A stretch of DNA of 40,224 nucleotides from Streptomyces oryzae (GCF_017676365.1 NZ_JADKMA010000049.1:1-40224); one strand, 5' to 3'. Shown: positions 7,008 to 15,692, numbered from the stretch's first letter. Numbers and translations: made by a program. Notes: generated by a model from the letters alone, not told the origin.

Positions 7008-7988
7008 ATGGCTGTCCAGAAGCTTCCGGTCGCCAAGGCGATCAACCTCTCGCTGCGCACGGCGATGGAGAACGACTCCAAGGTCCTGGTCATGGGCGAG
7101 GACGTGGGCAAGCTCGGCGGCGTCTTCCGGGTCACCGACGGCCTGCAGAAGGACTTCGGCGAGGACCGGGTCATCGACACCCCGCTCGCCGAGTCCGGCA
7201 TCGTCGGTACGGCGATCGGGCTGGCGCTGCGCGGTTACCGCCCTGTCGTCGAGATCCAGTTCGACGGCTTCGTCTTCCCCGCCTACGACCAGATCGTCAC
7301 CCAGCTCGCCAAGATGCACGCGCGGGCGCTGGGCAAGATCAAGCTGCCGGTCGTCATCCGGATCCCCTACGGCGGCGGCATCGGCGCAGTCGAACACCAC
7401 AGCGAGTCCCCGGAGGCGCTGTTCGCGCACGTCGCGGGGCTCAAGTGCGTCTCGCCCTCGAACGCGGCCGACGCCTACTGGATGATGCAGCAGGCCATCG
7501 AGAGCGACGACCCGGTGATCTTCTTCGAGCCGAAGCGGCGCTACTGGGACAAGGCCGAGGTCGATCCCTCCGCCATTCCGGCGCCGCTGCACTCCGCGAA
7601 GATCGCCCGCCAGGGCAGCGGGCTGACGCTCGCCGCGTACGGGCCGATGGTGAAGGTCTGCCTGGAGGCGGCTGCCGCCGCCGAGGAGGAGGGCAACTCG
7701 CTGGAGGTCGTGGACCTGCGCTCGATGTCCCCGATCGACTTCGACACCCTCCAGCGCTCGGTGGTCAAGACCCGCCGTCTGGTGCTGGTGCACGAGGCGC
7801 CGGTCTTCCTCGGCACCGGAGCGGAGATCGCGGCGCGCATCACCGAGCGGTGCTTCTACCATCTGGAAGCACCGGTGCTGCGTGTCGGCGGGTTCCACGC
7901 GCCGTACCCGCCGGCCCGGCTGGAGGACGAGTATCTGCCGAACCTGGACCGGGTGCTCGATGCCGTCGACCGCGCGCTGGCGTACTGA
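7008..7988 (+). CDS. bkdB: 2-oxo acid dehydrogenase E1 beta
   Basis: 326 aa, the usual E1beta length. It forms the alpha2beta2 E1 heterotetramer and completes the thiamine-diphosphate site. Motifs seen: LVMGEDVGKLGGVFRVTDGL (ThDP-contact Glu in GEDVG), DTPLAESGIVGTAIGLALRG, EIQFDGFVFPAYDQI, HHSESPEALFAH, and the C-terminal transketolase domain with DLRSMSPIDFDT and VHEAPVFLGTGAEI. ATG 7008 comes 2 nt after the bkdA stop, with GGAGG at 6993-6997 inside the end of bkdA, so translation is coupled. bkdC follows after 8 nt. Confidence 0.95.
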   Translation: MAVQKLPVAKAINLSLRTAMENDSKVLVMGEDVGKLGGVFRVTDGLQKDFGEDRVIDTPLAESGIVGTAIGLALRGYRPVVEIQFDGFVFPAYDQIVTQLAKMHARALGKIKLPVVIRIPYGGGIGAVEHHSESPEALFAHVAGLKCVSPSNAADAYWMMQQAIESDDPVIFFEPKRRYWDKAEVDPSAIPAPLHSAKIARQGSGLTLAAYGPMVKVCLEAAAAAEEEGNSLEVVDLRSMSPIDFDTLQRSVVKTRRLVLVHEAPVFLGTGAEIAARITERCFYHLEAPVLRVGGFHAPYPPARLEDEYLPNLDRVLDAVDRALAY

Positions 7989-7996
7989 GGAGAGCC

Positions 7997-9508
7997 GTGA
8001 CGATGACCAACAGCGCACAGACTTCACCGGCGGCCTCCGGCATCCGTGAGTTCAAGATGCCGGACGTCGGCGAGGGGCTGACGGAAGCCGAGATCCTCAA
8101 GTGGTACGTACAGCCGGGCGACACCGTCACCGACGGGCAGGTCGTCTGCGAGGTGGAGACGGCCAAGGCCGCCGTCGAACTGCCCATCCCCTTCGACGGC
8201 CTGGTGCACGAGCTGCGGTTCGCGGAGGGCACGACGGTCGACGTCGGCACCCCGATCATCACCGTGGACACCGGCGGTCCGGCCACCGGCACCGGCGCCG
8301 GTGCCGCCTCGGCGGCGCAGCCCGCGATGGAGACGGGCGCCGGGGCCGCTGCCGAGGTCGCCGAGGAGGCGGCTGCGAAGGCTCCCGCGGAGGGCGGGGC
8401 CGAGGACGAGGCCGAGCCGGAGGGGCGGCAGCCCGTGCTGGTCGGCTACGGCGTCGGCACCAGCTCCACCAAGCGCCGCCCGCGCAAGCCGGTGCCAGGA
8501 CCCGCCGAGCCGCCGGCCGCCGCGCCGACTCCTGCGCCCACCCCCGCGCCGGCCCCCGCCGCCGAGCCCGTCGCCCCGGCGCCGGGCAGCAACGGTCACG
8601 GCGCGGCCCGCCCGCTGGCCAAGCCCCCGGTGCGCAAGCTCGCCAAGGACCTCGGCGTCGACCTGAGCACCGTCACCCCGACAGGGCCTGACGGGATCAT
8701 CACCCGCGACGACGTACACGCCGCGGCTGCCCCCGAGCCAGGACCCGAACCGGCCCCCGCCGCCGCACCGGTCGCGGAGCCGGCGGTGGAGCCCGCAGCG
8801 CCGGGCGCCCGGGAGACCCGGATCCCCGTCAAGGGCGTACGGAAGGCCACGGCGCAGGCGGTGGCGGGCAGCGCGTTCACCGCGCCGCACGTCACCGAGT
8901 TCGTGACCGTGGACGTCACACGGACGATGAAGCTCATCTCGGAGCTCAAGCAGGACCCGGACATGGCGGGCGTCCGCGTCAATCCGCTGCTGTTCGTGGC
9001 CAAGGCGTTCCTGCTGGCCATCCGGCGCAACCCGGAGATCAACTCCGCCTGGGACGAGGAGCGGCAGGAGATCGTCCGCAAGCACTACGTCAACCTCGGC
9101 ATCGCGGCGGCCACACCGCGCGGGCTGATCGTGCCCAACATCAAGGACGCGCAGGACAAGACCCTGTCCGAACTGGCGTCCGCGCTGGGTGAGCTGGTCG
9201 CCACCGCACGCGAGGGCAGGACCTCTCCCGCCGCGATGAGCGGGGGCACGGTGACGATCACCAACGTCGGGGTCTTCGGTGTGGACACCGGTACGCCGAT
9301 CCTCAACCCCGGCGAGTCCGCCATTCTGGCCTTCGGCCAGATCCGGCAGCAGCCCTGGGTGCACAAGGGCAAGGTCAAGCCGCGCCATGTCACCACGCTG
9401 GCGCTCTCCTTCGACCACCGCCTGGTCGACGGCGAACTCGGCTCCAAGGTGCTGGCCGACATCGCGGCCGTCCTCGAGCGCCCGAAGCGCCTGATGACCT
9501 GGGGCTGA
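7997..9508 (+). CDS. bkdC: 2-oxo acid dehydrogenase E2, dihydrolipoyl acyltransferase
   Basis: 503 aa. E2 is the core of the complex: its swinging lipoyl arm takes the acyl group from E1 and passes it to CoA. One lipoyl domain (about residues 15-90) carries the lipoylation Lys in VETAKAAVEL. A very long Ala/Pro/Glu linker (about 95-205) follows, then a peripheral subunit-binding domain (VRKLAKDLGVDLSTVTPTGP, followed by GIITRDDV), a second Ala/Pro linker and the catalytic domain ending in the active-site motif SFDHRLVDGELG (His and Asp). The start is GTG 7997 with AGGAG just upstream; ATG 8003, two codons later, is equally possible. No E3 (lipoamide dehydrogenase) gene is adjacent, so it must be supplied from elsewhere. 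A strong terminator follows the stop. Confidence 0.95.
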   Translation: MTMTNSAQTSPAASGIREFKMPDVGEGLTEAEILKWYVQPGDTVTDGQVVCEVETAKAAVELPIPFDGLVHELRFAEGTTVDVGTPIITVDTGGPATGTGAGAASAAQPAMETGAGAAAEVAEEAAAKAPAEGGAEDEAEPEGRQPVLVGYGVGTSSTKRRPRKPVPGPAEPPAAAPTPAPTPAPAPAAEPVAPAPGSNGHGAARPLAKPPVRKLAKDLGVDLSTVTPTGPDGIITRDDVHAAAAPEPGPEPAPAAAPVAEPAVEPAAPGARETRIPVKGVRKATAQAVAGSAFTAPHVTEFVTVDVTRTMKLISELKQDPDMAGVRVNPLLFVAKAFLLAIRRNPEINSAWDEERQEIVRKHYVNLGIAAATPRGLIVPNIKDAQDKTLSELASALGELVATAREGRTSPAAMSGGTVTITNVGVFGVDTGTPILNPGESAILAFGQIRQQPWVHKGKVKPRHVTTLALSFDHRLVDGELGSKVLADIAAVLERPKRLMTWG

Positions 9509-9515
9509 GCCCGAG

Positions 9516-9552
9516 GCGAAGGGTGCGGGGGCAGAGCCCCCGCACCCGGCTT
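9516..9552 (+). terminator. Terminator of the bkd operon
   Basis: GGGTGCGGGGGC (9521-9532), loop AGA, GCCCCCGCACCC (9536-9547): a perfect 12-bp stem 12 nt after the bkdC stop. It is extended by GCGAA/TTCGC across a 3-nt bulge. No U-tract follows. Confidence 0.85.
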
Positions 9553-9568
9553 CGCGGAGCGCCGATCA

Positions 9569-9692
9569 GGGGCGCGGGGAACGGCTCCCCCTGGGGGCAC
9601 CTCCCGGCCGGAGGCTGGGGGACTGCGAGCAGGGGGTGCCCCCACAGCCACACACAACCCGCAGTCTGCAACCACCAGCAAGGGGCAGCCCC
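9569..9692 (-). repeat. Modular intergenic repeat, copy B (reverse orientation, long cassette)
   Basis: Read on the minus strand: M1 (9692-9644), a cassette (9643-9583) and the core (9582-9569). The cassette is 61 nt instead of 35. Its outer ends match M2, but the inside is replaced by an extra hairpin around CAGCCTCCGGCCGGGAGGTG. It lies between the bkd terminator and the GntR gene. The 259-nt gap 9509-9767 holds only the terminator, this repeat and the GntR promoter. Confidence 0.8.
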
Positions 9693-9755
9693 TCACCAGC
9701 AACGCCCGCGGTGTCCACATCGCGGAAGCCATCCCTCACGTATGTGTGTTGTATC

Positions 9756-9770
9756 TATGCTGTGCGCATG
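9756..9770 (+). promoter_or_regulatory. -10 element, probable leaderless start of the GntR gene
   Basis: TATGCT (9756-9761), 6-nt gap, ATG 9768; no Shine-Dalgarno. The local sequence around GTTGTATC is AT-rich for this genome and could also hold an autoregulatory GntR site. Confidence 0.5.
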
Positions 9771-10496
9771 ACTTCTCCCGCGCCGGCCACGCCCTCACGC
9801 AAAGAAAGCCGGCAGCCGCCGGCCGCCGAGAGGGTGTACGCGCACGTCAAGCAGGCGGTGCTGGAGCGGCGCTACGAGGGCGGGCTCCTCCTCACCGAAG
9901 GTGAGCTCGCAGAGGCGGTAGGGGTCTCCCGCACCCCCGTCCGCGAGGGCCTGCTCCGCCTCGAGGTCGAGGGCCTCATCCGCCTGTACCCGAAAAAGGG
10001 CGCCCTCGTGCTGCCGGTCTCCGCACAGGAGATCGAGGACGTCGTGGAGACCAGGCTGCTGGTGGAGCAGCACGCGGTGCGCCGCGCCGTCCCGGTGTCG
10101 CAGCCGCTGGTCGACCGGCTGGAGGCCACGCTGGCCGAGCAGATCGCACACGCGGAGGCGGGCGATCTGGCCGCCGTCTCCGCCGCCGACCGCTGCTTCC
10201 ACGCCACCATCGTCGAGGCCACCGGCAACCAGATCCTCACCCGTCTCTACGACCAGCTCCGCGACCGCCAACTGCGGATGGGCGTCGCCGTGATGCACGC
10301 GCACCCCGACCGGGTCGCCAAGAACATCACCGAGCACGCCGACATCCTGCGCACCCTGCGCGAGGGCGACAGCGAGGCGGCAGTCCTCGCGGTGCACCAG
10401 CATGTGAGCCGCGTCCGCCATCTGGTGCGCGGCGAGGACATCGGGGTGACGGGTTCCGGGGACGCGGACCTGCGCAGGCCCGGTGATCCGCGGTGA
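9768..10496 (+). CDS. GntR-family regulator, FadR subfamily (FCD domain)
   Basis: 242 aa. N-terminal winged helix-turn-helix (about residues 22-85: ERVYAHVKQAVLERRYEGG, ELAEAVGVSRTPVREGLLRL, then GLIRLYPKKGALV). The C-terminal all-helical FCD ligand-binding domain (about 90-225) has the usual Asp/His metal or acid ligands in DRCFHATIVEATGN and the later NITEHADILRTLREGD. FadR-type members respond to small carboxylic acids. The stop codon overlaps the start of the MFS transporter gene (GTGA), so the two are one operon, and the regulator probably controls import or export of its own ligand (inference). Start ATG 9768 fits the -10 spacing and precedes the first conserved helix by 20 residues. 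Confidence 0.9.
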   Translation: MTSPAPATPSRKESRQPPAAERVYAHVKQAVLERRYEGGLLLTEGELAEAVGVSRTPVREGLLRLEVEGLIRLYPKKGALVLPVSAQEIEDVVETRLLVEQHAVRRAVPVSQPLVDRLEATLAEQIAHAEAGDLAAVSAADRCFHATIVEATGNQILTRLYDQLRDRQLRMGVAVMHAHPDRVAKNITEHADILRTLREGDSEAAVLAVHQHVSRVRHLVRGEDIGVTGSGDADLRRPGDPR

Positions 10497-11821
10497 GTAC
10501 GGCGCCCTCCGCTGATAGCCGGCTGCCCGGCGACCCGCCGGGCGGCCCCCGCGCGCTGTGGGTGTGGGGGATCGGCGTCGCGGTCTACTTCGTCGCCGTC
10601 ACCTTCCGCACCAGTCTCGGCGTCGCGGGTATCGACGCCGCGCACCGCTTCGACATCAACGCTTCCGCCCTCTCCAGCTTCTCGATCCTCCAACTGCTGG
10701 TGTACGCGGGGATGCAGATACCCGTGGGCCTGCTGGTGGACCGCTGGGGGACGCGCCGCGTCCTGCTGCTGGGCATCCTGCTGTTCACCGCGGGCCAGTT
10801 CGGCTTCGCGCTCTCGTCCGCGTACGGCACGGCGCTGGCCTTCCGCGCGCTGCTGGGCTGCGGTGACGCGATGACGTTCATCGCCGTACTGCGGCTGGGC
10901 GCACGCTGGTTCCCCGCCCGCAGGGGGCCGATGATCGCGCAGGTCGCCGCGCTGATCGGGATGTCCGGCAACCTCGTCACCACGCTGGTGCTCGCCCGGG
11001 TGCTGGAGACGTTCGGCTGGACGCCGACGTTCGCGGGGAGCGCGGCGGGCGGGCTGGTCATCCTGCTGCTGGTGCTCTTCTTCCTGCGGGACCACCCCGA
11101 GGGGCACGGGCCGCCGCCCGCCTCGCGCGGCGGCAACCGCGGCCACGGCCCGGGTCCGGGCTACATACGGCGGCAGATCGGCGCCGCGTGGCGGGAGCCG
11201 GGCACCCGGGCCGGCATGTGGGTGCACTTCACCTGCCAGTTCCCCGGGATGGTCTTCCTGCTGCTGTGGGGCATGCCCTTCCTTGTCCAGGCGCAGGGCC
11301 TGGACAAGGGCACCGCGGGGGAACTGCTGACCCTGGTGGTGGTCTCCAACATGTGCTGCGGGCTGGTGTACGGGCAGGTCATCGCCCGCCACCATGCCGC
11401 CCGCACCCCGCTGGTGCTCGGCACCGTGTCGGCCACCGCGCTGGCCTGGGCGGCGACCCTCGCCTGGCCGGGGCAGGCGCCGATGTGGCTGCTGGTGCTG
11501 CTGTGCACCGTGCTCGGCGCGTGCGGGCCCGGCTCGATGATCGGCTTCGACTTCGCCCGCCCCGCCAACCCTCCCGAACGGCACGGGACCGCCTCCGGCA
11601 TCGTCAACATGGGCGGCTTCACCGCATCCATGACAACCCTGTTCGCTGTCGGCGTACTCCTCGATCTGACCGGCGACAACTTCCGGATCGCCTTCGCGTG
11701 CGTCTTCGTCCTCCAGGCGCTCGGCCTGGTGCAGTTCGCCCGGCTGCGGGGGCGCGCCGTGCGGAGGGAGCGCGAACGGGTTGTTGCCAGCAGGGTGGAA
11801 GCGGTTCACGTTCCTGTATGA
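10493..11821 (+). CDS. MFS transporter
   Basis: 442 aa, about 12 predicted membrane helices. Major facilitator motif A appears as GLLVDRWGTRRVLLLG in the loop after helix 2, with a G-rich helix ALIGMSGNLVTTLVLARVLE further on and a cytoplasmic middle loop (about 205-230, Arg/Gly-rich) between the halves. It is a proton-coupled or facilitated permease for a small solute, substrate unknown. Translation is coupled to the upstream GntR gene by a 4-nt overlap (GTG start at 10493). The last dozen codons use GTT/CCT/CAC forms unlike the rest of the gene, next to repeat copy C. Confidence 0.9.
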   Translation: MSTAPSADSRLPGDPPGGPRALWVWGIGVAVYFVAVTFRTSLGVAGIDAAHRFDINASALSSFSILQLLVYAGMQIPVGLLVDRWGTRRVLLLGILLFTAGQFGFALSSAYGTALAFRALLGCGDAMTFIAVLRLGARWFPARRGPMIAQVAALIGMSGNLVTTLVLARVLETFGWTPTFAGSAAGGLVILLLVLFFLRDHPEGHGPPPASRGGNRGHGPGPGYIRRQIGAAWREPGTRAGMWVHFTCQFPGMVFLLLWGMPFLVQAQGLDKGTAGELLTLVVVSNMCCGLVYGQVIARHHAARTPLVLGTVSATALAWAATLAWPGQAPMWLLVLLCTVLGACGPGSMIGFDFARPANPPERHGTASGIVNMGGFTASMTTLFAVGVLLDLTGDNFRIAFACVFVLQALGLVQFARLRGRAVRRERERVVASRVEAVHVPV

Positions 11822-11824
11822 GGT

Positions 11825-11842
11825 GCGCCCCGCCAGGGGCGC
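11825..11842 (+). terminator. Hairpin after the MFS gene
   Basis: GCGCCCC (11825-11831), loop GCCA, GGGGCGC (11836-11842), starting 3 nt after the stop codon. The right arm continues into an inverted fragment of the repeat core (GGGGCGCGGGGAACTGC). Confidence 0.65.
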
Positions 11843-11920
11843 GGGGAACTGCGCGCGCAACCCAAAACGAACCGTCGGACCGCGACGGCGAGAGGTGGCA
11901 GCCCCCTCCCGTCTCCCGCC

Positions 11921-12005
11921 GACTGCGGGTCAGTTGTGGCTGTGGGGGCACCCCCTGCTCGAAGAGCTTGGGGGAGCAGTTCCCCGCGCCCCTCCGGGGC
12001 GCAGC
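11921..12005 (+). repeat. Modular intergenic repeat, copy C (core with cassette)
   Basis: End of M1 (GACTGCGGGTCAGTTGTGG), M2 cassette (11944-11978), core (11979-11992), then a hairpin GCGCCCC-TCC-GGGGCGC (11986-12002). M3 is missing. It lies between the convergent MFS and DinB-fold genes, so it may terminate both. Confidence 0.85.
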
Positions 12006-12026
12006 CCTCTTACGGGGCGCCCTCCA

Positions 12027-12860
12027 TCACGGCGTAACCGAAAAATGCTTCAGAATGGCGGCAGCCAAATCCGCGTCCCCGTCGATCTTCACGTGCTCCG
12101 CGACCGCCTCCGGCCGCACGCGGCCCGCGGCGAGCCGGGAGTAGGTCTCCCAGTCCATGGCGAGGGTGGCGGCGGGCCCGAGCGAGACGCTGCCGTCGAC
12201 GCTGCCGTTGCCGGCGGCGTCGACCCGCACTGTCCGCATGAACTCCACGGGCCCGCTCACATCGAAGACCACCGCGCAGTTCGGCGGCGCTCCAGCGTCC
12301 TTGGCGACGACCTTCGGCAGCCCGGCGAGGAACACATCCCGCGCCACCTGCGCGCCCGGGGAGTCGAGGCCGCCCGGCTTGTCCAGCGCGCGCCGCAGAT
12401 CCTGTTCGTGCACCCATACGTCGAAGGCGCGCAGCATCAACTGCCGCTCCAGCGGCAGCTTGCGCGGGCCGAACGGCAGCACGCTGTTGACCTCGGTCTC
12501 CGGCCCCCGCTTCTCGTTCCGCAGCTGCCGTGAGCGGCGGATGAGGGTGTACTCGAACTCGCTGGTCATCTCCGGGCCGGTGTGGTGCCGCCGCACATCC
12601 ACCTGCACTTCCATGTGCCGGCTGACCTCGTCGCGTACGTGGTAGATGTCGCGCGGCAGCGAGTGGATGGGCCTGGGATCGCCCAGCAACTCGCACTCCA
12701 TGCCGATGATGTGGGAGACCACATCGCGGACCGACCACCCCGGGCATTCGGTCCGCCCGTTCCACTCCCCTTCCACGAGCGGGGTGACCAGCTCGGATAT
12801 GGCTTCCATGGACTGCGTCCAGGCGTCAACGTAGGGCTGAAGGCTTGGGTGGTCGGTCAC
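12027..12860 (-). CDS. DinB-fold protein, maleylpyruvate isomerase N-terminal family
   Basis: 277 aa. The N-terminal four-helix metal-binding domain (about residues 10-165) matches the actinobacterial maleylpyruvate isomerase / mycothiol-dependent family: TECPGWSVRDVVSHIIGMEC with a probable metal His, and RAFDVWVHEQDLRRAL with the second His. The C-terminal part (about 180-270) looks like the SCP2-type MDMPI domain: VRVDAAGNGSVDGSVSLGP, then MDWETYSRLAAGR. Members use mycothiol as thiol cofactor, which Streptomyces makes; the actual substrate here is unknown. The start GTG 12860 has GAGGGG 7 nt upstream. It is convergent with the MFS gene and divergent from the nitrilase gene. Confidence 0.85.
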   Translation of the reverse strand: MTDHPSLQPYVDAWTQSMEAISELVTPLVEGEWNGRTECPGWSVRDVVSHIIGMECELLGDPRPIHSLPRDIYHVRDEVSRHMEVQVDVRRHHTGPEMTSEFEYTLIRRSRQLRNEKRGPETEVNSVLPFGPRKLPLERQLMLRAFDVWVHEQDLRRALDKPGGLDSPGAQVARDVFLAGLPKVVAKDAGAPPNCAVVFDVSGPVEFMRTVRVDAAGNGSVDGSVSLGPAATLAMDWETYSRLAAGRVRPEAVAEHVKIDGDADLAAAILKHFSVTP

Positions 12861-13016
12861 GGGACCCCTCGGCGTTGCGGTTCGTTCGCGGGCTGGACAG
12901 GGCAGGGTGCTGAATGCTGGGTGCTCTCAAGTTACGCTGCGCCCGGGCACCCCGGCAGTGCTTTTGGGACGATGCTAGGCCCAATCGACCCCCTCGATCG
13001 CATGGACGGTGGTACG

Positions 13017-13814
13017 GTGCGCGCTTCGCTTCTGCAGATTGACGTAGACCCGGATGAGCCGGTCGAATCCCGGCGGGAGCGGGTGTCTTCCCTCGTACGC
13101 GAACAAGCCGGTGCCGATCTGGTGGTGCTGCCCGAGCTGTGGCCCGTCGGCGCCTTCGCGTACGAGCGCTTCGCCCCGGAGGCCGAGGACGCCGACCCTG
13201 CCACCGGACCGACCGCGCTGGCCATGTCGGCGGCGGCGCGGGACGCGGGCGTATGGCTGCACGCGGGCTCCATCGTCGAGAAGGCACCCGAGGGCGGCGC
13301 CCTCTACAACACCTCGCTGGTCTTCTCGCCGAACGGCGAACTGGCCGCCACCTACCGCAAGATCCACCGCTTCGGCTTCGACCGGGGCGAGGCGACGCTG
13401 ATGTCCGCGGGCAGCACCCCCGTCACGGTGGACCACCCGCAGGCCACGCTCGGCCTGGCCACCTGCTACGACCTGCGGTTCCCTGAGCTCTTCCGGGCCC
13501 TGATCGACGCCGAGCCGTCCGGCGCCCGGGTGCTGGTCGTCCCGGCCGGCTGGCCCGCCAAGCGCGCCGAGCACTGGACGCTGTTCGCCCGCACCCGCGC
13601 CGTGGAGAACCAGTGCTTCGTGCTGGCCTGCGGCACCGCCGGCAGCCACGCGGGCGTCCCCCAGGCCGGCCGCAGCGCCGTCATCGACCCCTGGGGCGAG
13701 GTGCTGGCCGGGACCACCGGCACCGAGGAGGCGGTCGTCACCGCCGACCTGGACCTCTCCCAGATCGACAAGGTCCGCGAGTCCTTCCCCGTCCTCAAGG
13801 ACCGGGTGCTCTGA
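13017..13814 (+). CDS. Carbon-nitrogen hydrolase (nitrilase superfamily)
   Basis: 265 aa from GTG 13017. The Glu-Lys-Cys triad is visible: Glu in LVVLPELWPVGAF, Lys in YRKIHRFGFDRGEA, nucleophile Cys in LGLATCYDLRFPELFRAL; a second conserved Glu lies in ENQCFVLACG. The arrangement resembles omega-amidase / NIT2-like amidases that hydrolyse small amides, but the substrate is not certain. The start is ambiguous: GTG 13017 gives the typical family beginning VRASLLQIDV; ATG 13002 and ATG 12972 are in frame upstream, and none has a clear ribosome site. The next gene begins 30 nt downstream, so the two may be co-transcribed. Confidence 0.9.
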   Translation: MRASLLQIDVDPDEPVESRRERVSSLVREQAGADLVVLPELWPVGAFAYERFAPEAEDADPATGPTALAMSAAARDAGVWLHAGSIVEKAPEGGALYNTSLVFSPNGELAATYRKIHRFGFDRGEATLMSAGSTPVTVDHPQATLGLATCYDLRFPELFRALIDAEPSGARVLVVPAGWPAKRAEHWTLFARTRAVENQCFVLACGTAGSHAGVPQAGRSAVIDPWGEVLAGTTGTEEAVVTADLDLSQIDKVRESFPVLKDRVL

Positions 13815-13844
13815 GCGGCGCCGGCGGGTGGCACCCTGGACGGC

Positions 13845-15692
13845 ATGACCAATCGCGCCCGCGTCCGCGCTCCTGAGCTGCACGGACGGTCCTGGATCAA
13901 CACCGGCGGCGAGCAGCTCGGCCTGGCTGGGCTGCGCGGCCGGATCGTGGTGCTGGACTTCTGGACCTTCTGCTGCATCAACTGCCTGCACGTCATCGAC
14001 GAGTTGCGTCAGCTGGAGGGGCGGCACCCGGACACGGTGGTCGTGATCGGCGTGCATTCGCCGAAGTTCGTGCACGAGGCGGAGCACGCGGCCCTGGTCG
14101 ACGCGGTGGAGCGGTACGGGGTGGCGCACCCGGTGCTGGACGATCCCGAGCTGGCGATGTGGAAGCAGTACGCGGTGCGGGCCTGGCCGACGCTGGTGGT
14201 GATCGACCCCGAGGGGTACGTGGTCGCGCAGCATGCCGGGGAGGGGCATGTGCACGCGATCGAGAAGCTGGTCGGCGAGCTGGAGGCGGAGCACGAGGCG
14301 AAGGGGACGCTGCGCCGGGGCGATGCGCCGTACACCCCGCCGGAGCCCGTCGCCACCGATCTGCGCTTCCCGGGCAAGATCCTGCCGCTGCCCGGCTCCA
14401 CCTTCCTCGTCTCGGACACCACCCGGCACCAGCTGGTGGAGCTGGCCGCCGACGGGGAGACCGTGCTGCGGCGGATCGGCGCCGGTGAGCGGGGGCTGAT
14501 GGACGGCGCGGCGGACGTCGCGCGGTTCAACGAGCCGCAGGGGCTGGGGCTGCTGCCGGACGGCGGGGTGCTGGTCGCCGACACCGTCAACCACGCGCTG
14601 CGCCGCCTCGATCCGGCCACCGGCACGGTGGCCACCGTTGCGGGAACCGGCGCGCAGTGGTGGCAGGGCGCCGCCACGAGCGGCCCCGCGCTGGAGGTCG
14701 CGCTGTCCTCACCGTGGGATGTGGCGTGGTTCGCGGGGCAGGTGTGGATCGCGATGGCCGGGGTGCACCAGTTGTGGACGTACGACCCGGCAAGCGGCAC
14801 CGTGGCCGCCGCAGCGGGGACGACGAACGAGGGGCTGGTGGACGGGCCCGCCGCCGAGGCGTGGTTCGCCCAGCCGTCCGGGCTCGCCGTCACAGCCGAC
14901 GGTACCCGGCTGTGGGTGGCCGATTCCGAGACCAGCGCACTGCGCTGGGTCGAGCGTGCGGGGGACGACGGGTTCGCCGTACGCACGGCAGTGGGCACCG
15001 GCCTGTTCGACTTCGGCCACCGGGACGGCCCGGCCGGCCAGGCCCTCCTCCAGCACCCGCTGGGCGTCACGGCGCTGCCCGACGGCTCGGTCGCCGTCTG
15101 CGACACGTACAACCACGCGCTGCGCCGCTACGATCCGGCCACCGGCGCAGCGGGCGAAGTGAGCACGCTGGCCACGGACTTGCGCGAGCCCTCCGGCGCC
15201 GTGCTGGTCTCCGACGACGCGCAGGGCACGCCGGAGATGGTCGTCGTCGAGTCGGCGCGGCACCGGCTGACCAGGCTGCGGCTGCCCGAGGACGCCGTAC
15301 GGGTCGAGGCCGTCGCGCACCGCACCCAGCGGGCCGCCACCGAGGTGGCGCCGGGTGCGCTCCGGCTCGATGTCGTCTTCCGGCCACCCGCCGGGCAGAA
15401 ACTCGATGACCGCTACGGCCCCGCGACCCGGCTGGTGGTCAGCTCCACTCCGCCCGGTCTGCTCGCCGCGGGCGAGGGCACGGGTACCGAGCTGCACCGC
15501 GAGGTGCGGCTGAGCGGGGGCGAGGGGGCCGAGGGTGTGCTGCACGTCTCGGCGATGGCCGCCTCCTGCGACGAGGAGGGTGAGTACCCCGCCTGCCATA
15601 TGCACCAGCAGGACTGGGGCGTCCCGGTGCGGCTGACCGCGCGGGGCGCCGACCGGCTGCCGCTGGTGCTGGCGGGGTTGGACGAAGGCTGA
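13845..15692 (+). CDS. Thioredoxin-like / NHL-repeat protein (NHLRC2-like)
   Basis: 615 aa. An N-terminal thioredoxin/TlpA-like domain (about residues 1-155) has the redox-type motif WTFCCINCLHVIDEL. A six-bladed NHL beta-propeller follows (about 165-480), with repeated blades such as GLLPDGGVLVADTVNHALRR, VTADGTRLWVADSETSALR and ALPDGSVAVCDTYNHALRR. A C-terminal beta domain (about 500-610) completes the architecture of animal NHLRC2, where CCINC is also conserved. No signal peptide or membrane segment is seen, so it is probably cytoplasmic. Molecular function is unknown. Before the ATG is CACCCT plus a 7-nt gap, a weak leaderless-type -10. Confidence 0.88.
   Translation: MTNRARVRAPELHGRSWINTGGEQLGLAGLRGRIVVLDFWTFCCINCLHVIDELRQLEGRHPDTVVVIGVHSPKFVHEAEHAALVDAVERYGVAHPVLDDPELAMWKQYAVRAWPTLVVIDPEGYVVAQHAGEGHVHAIEKLVGELEAEHEAKGTLRRGDAPYTPPEPVATDLRFPGKILPLPGSTFLVSDTTRHQLVELAADGETVLRRIGAGERGLMDGAADVARFNEPQGLGLLPDGGVLVADTVNHALRRLDPATGTVATVAGTGAQWWQGAATSGPALEVALSSPWDVAWFAGQVWIAMAGVHQLWTYDPASGTVAAAAGTTNEGLVDGPAAEAWFAQPSGLAVTADGTRLWVADSETSALRWVERAGDDGFAVRTAVGTGLFDFGHRDGPAGQALLQHPLGVTALPDGSVAVCDTYNHALRRYDPATGAAGEVSTLATDLREPSGAVLVSDDAQGTPEMVVVESARHRLTRLRLPEDAVRVEAVAHRTQRAATEVAPGALRLDVVFRPPAGQKLDDRYGPATRLVVSSTPPGLLAAGEGTGTELHREVRLSGGEGAEGVLHVSAMAASCDEEGEYPACHMHQQDWGVPVRLTARGADRLPLVLAGLDEG

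Noticed and set aside
9636..9767. Upstream extension of the GntR protein to 9636
   Set aside because: It lies in repeat copy B and would begin with repeat-encoded residues; the conserved family start and -10 spacing point to ATG 9768.
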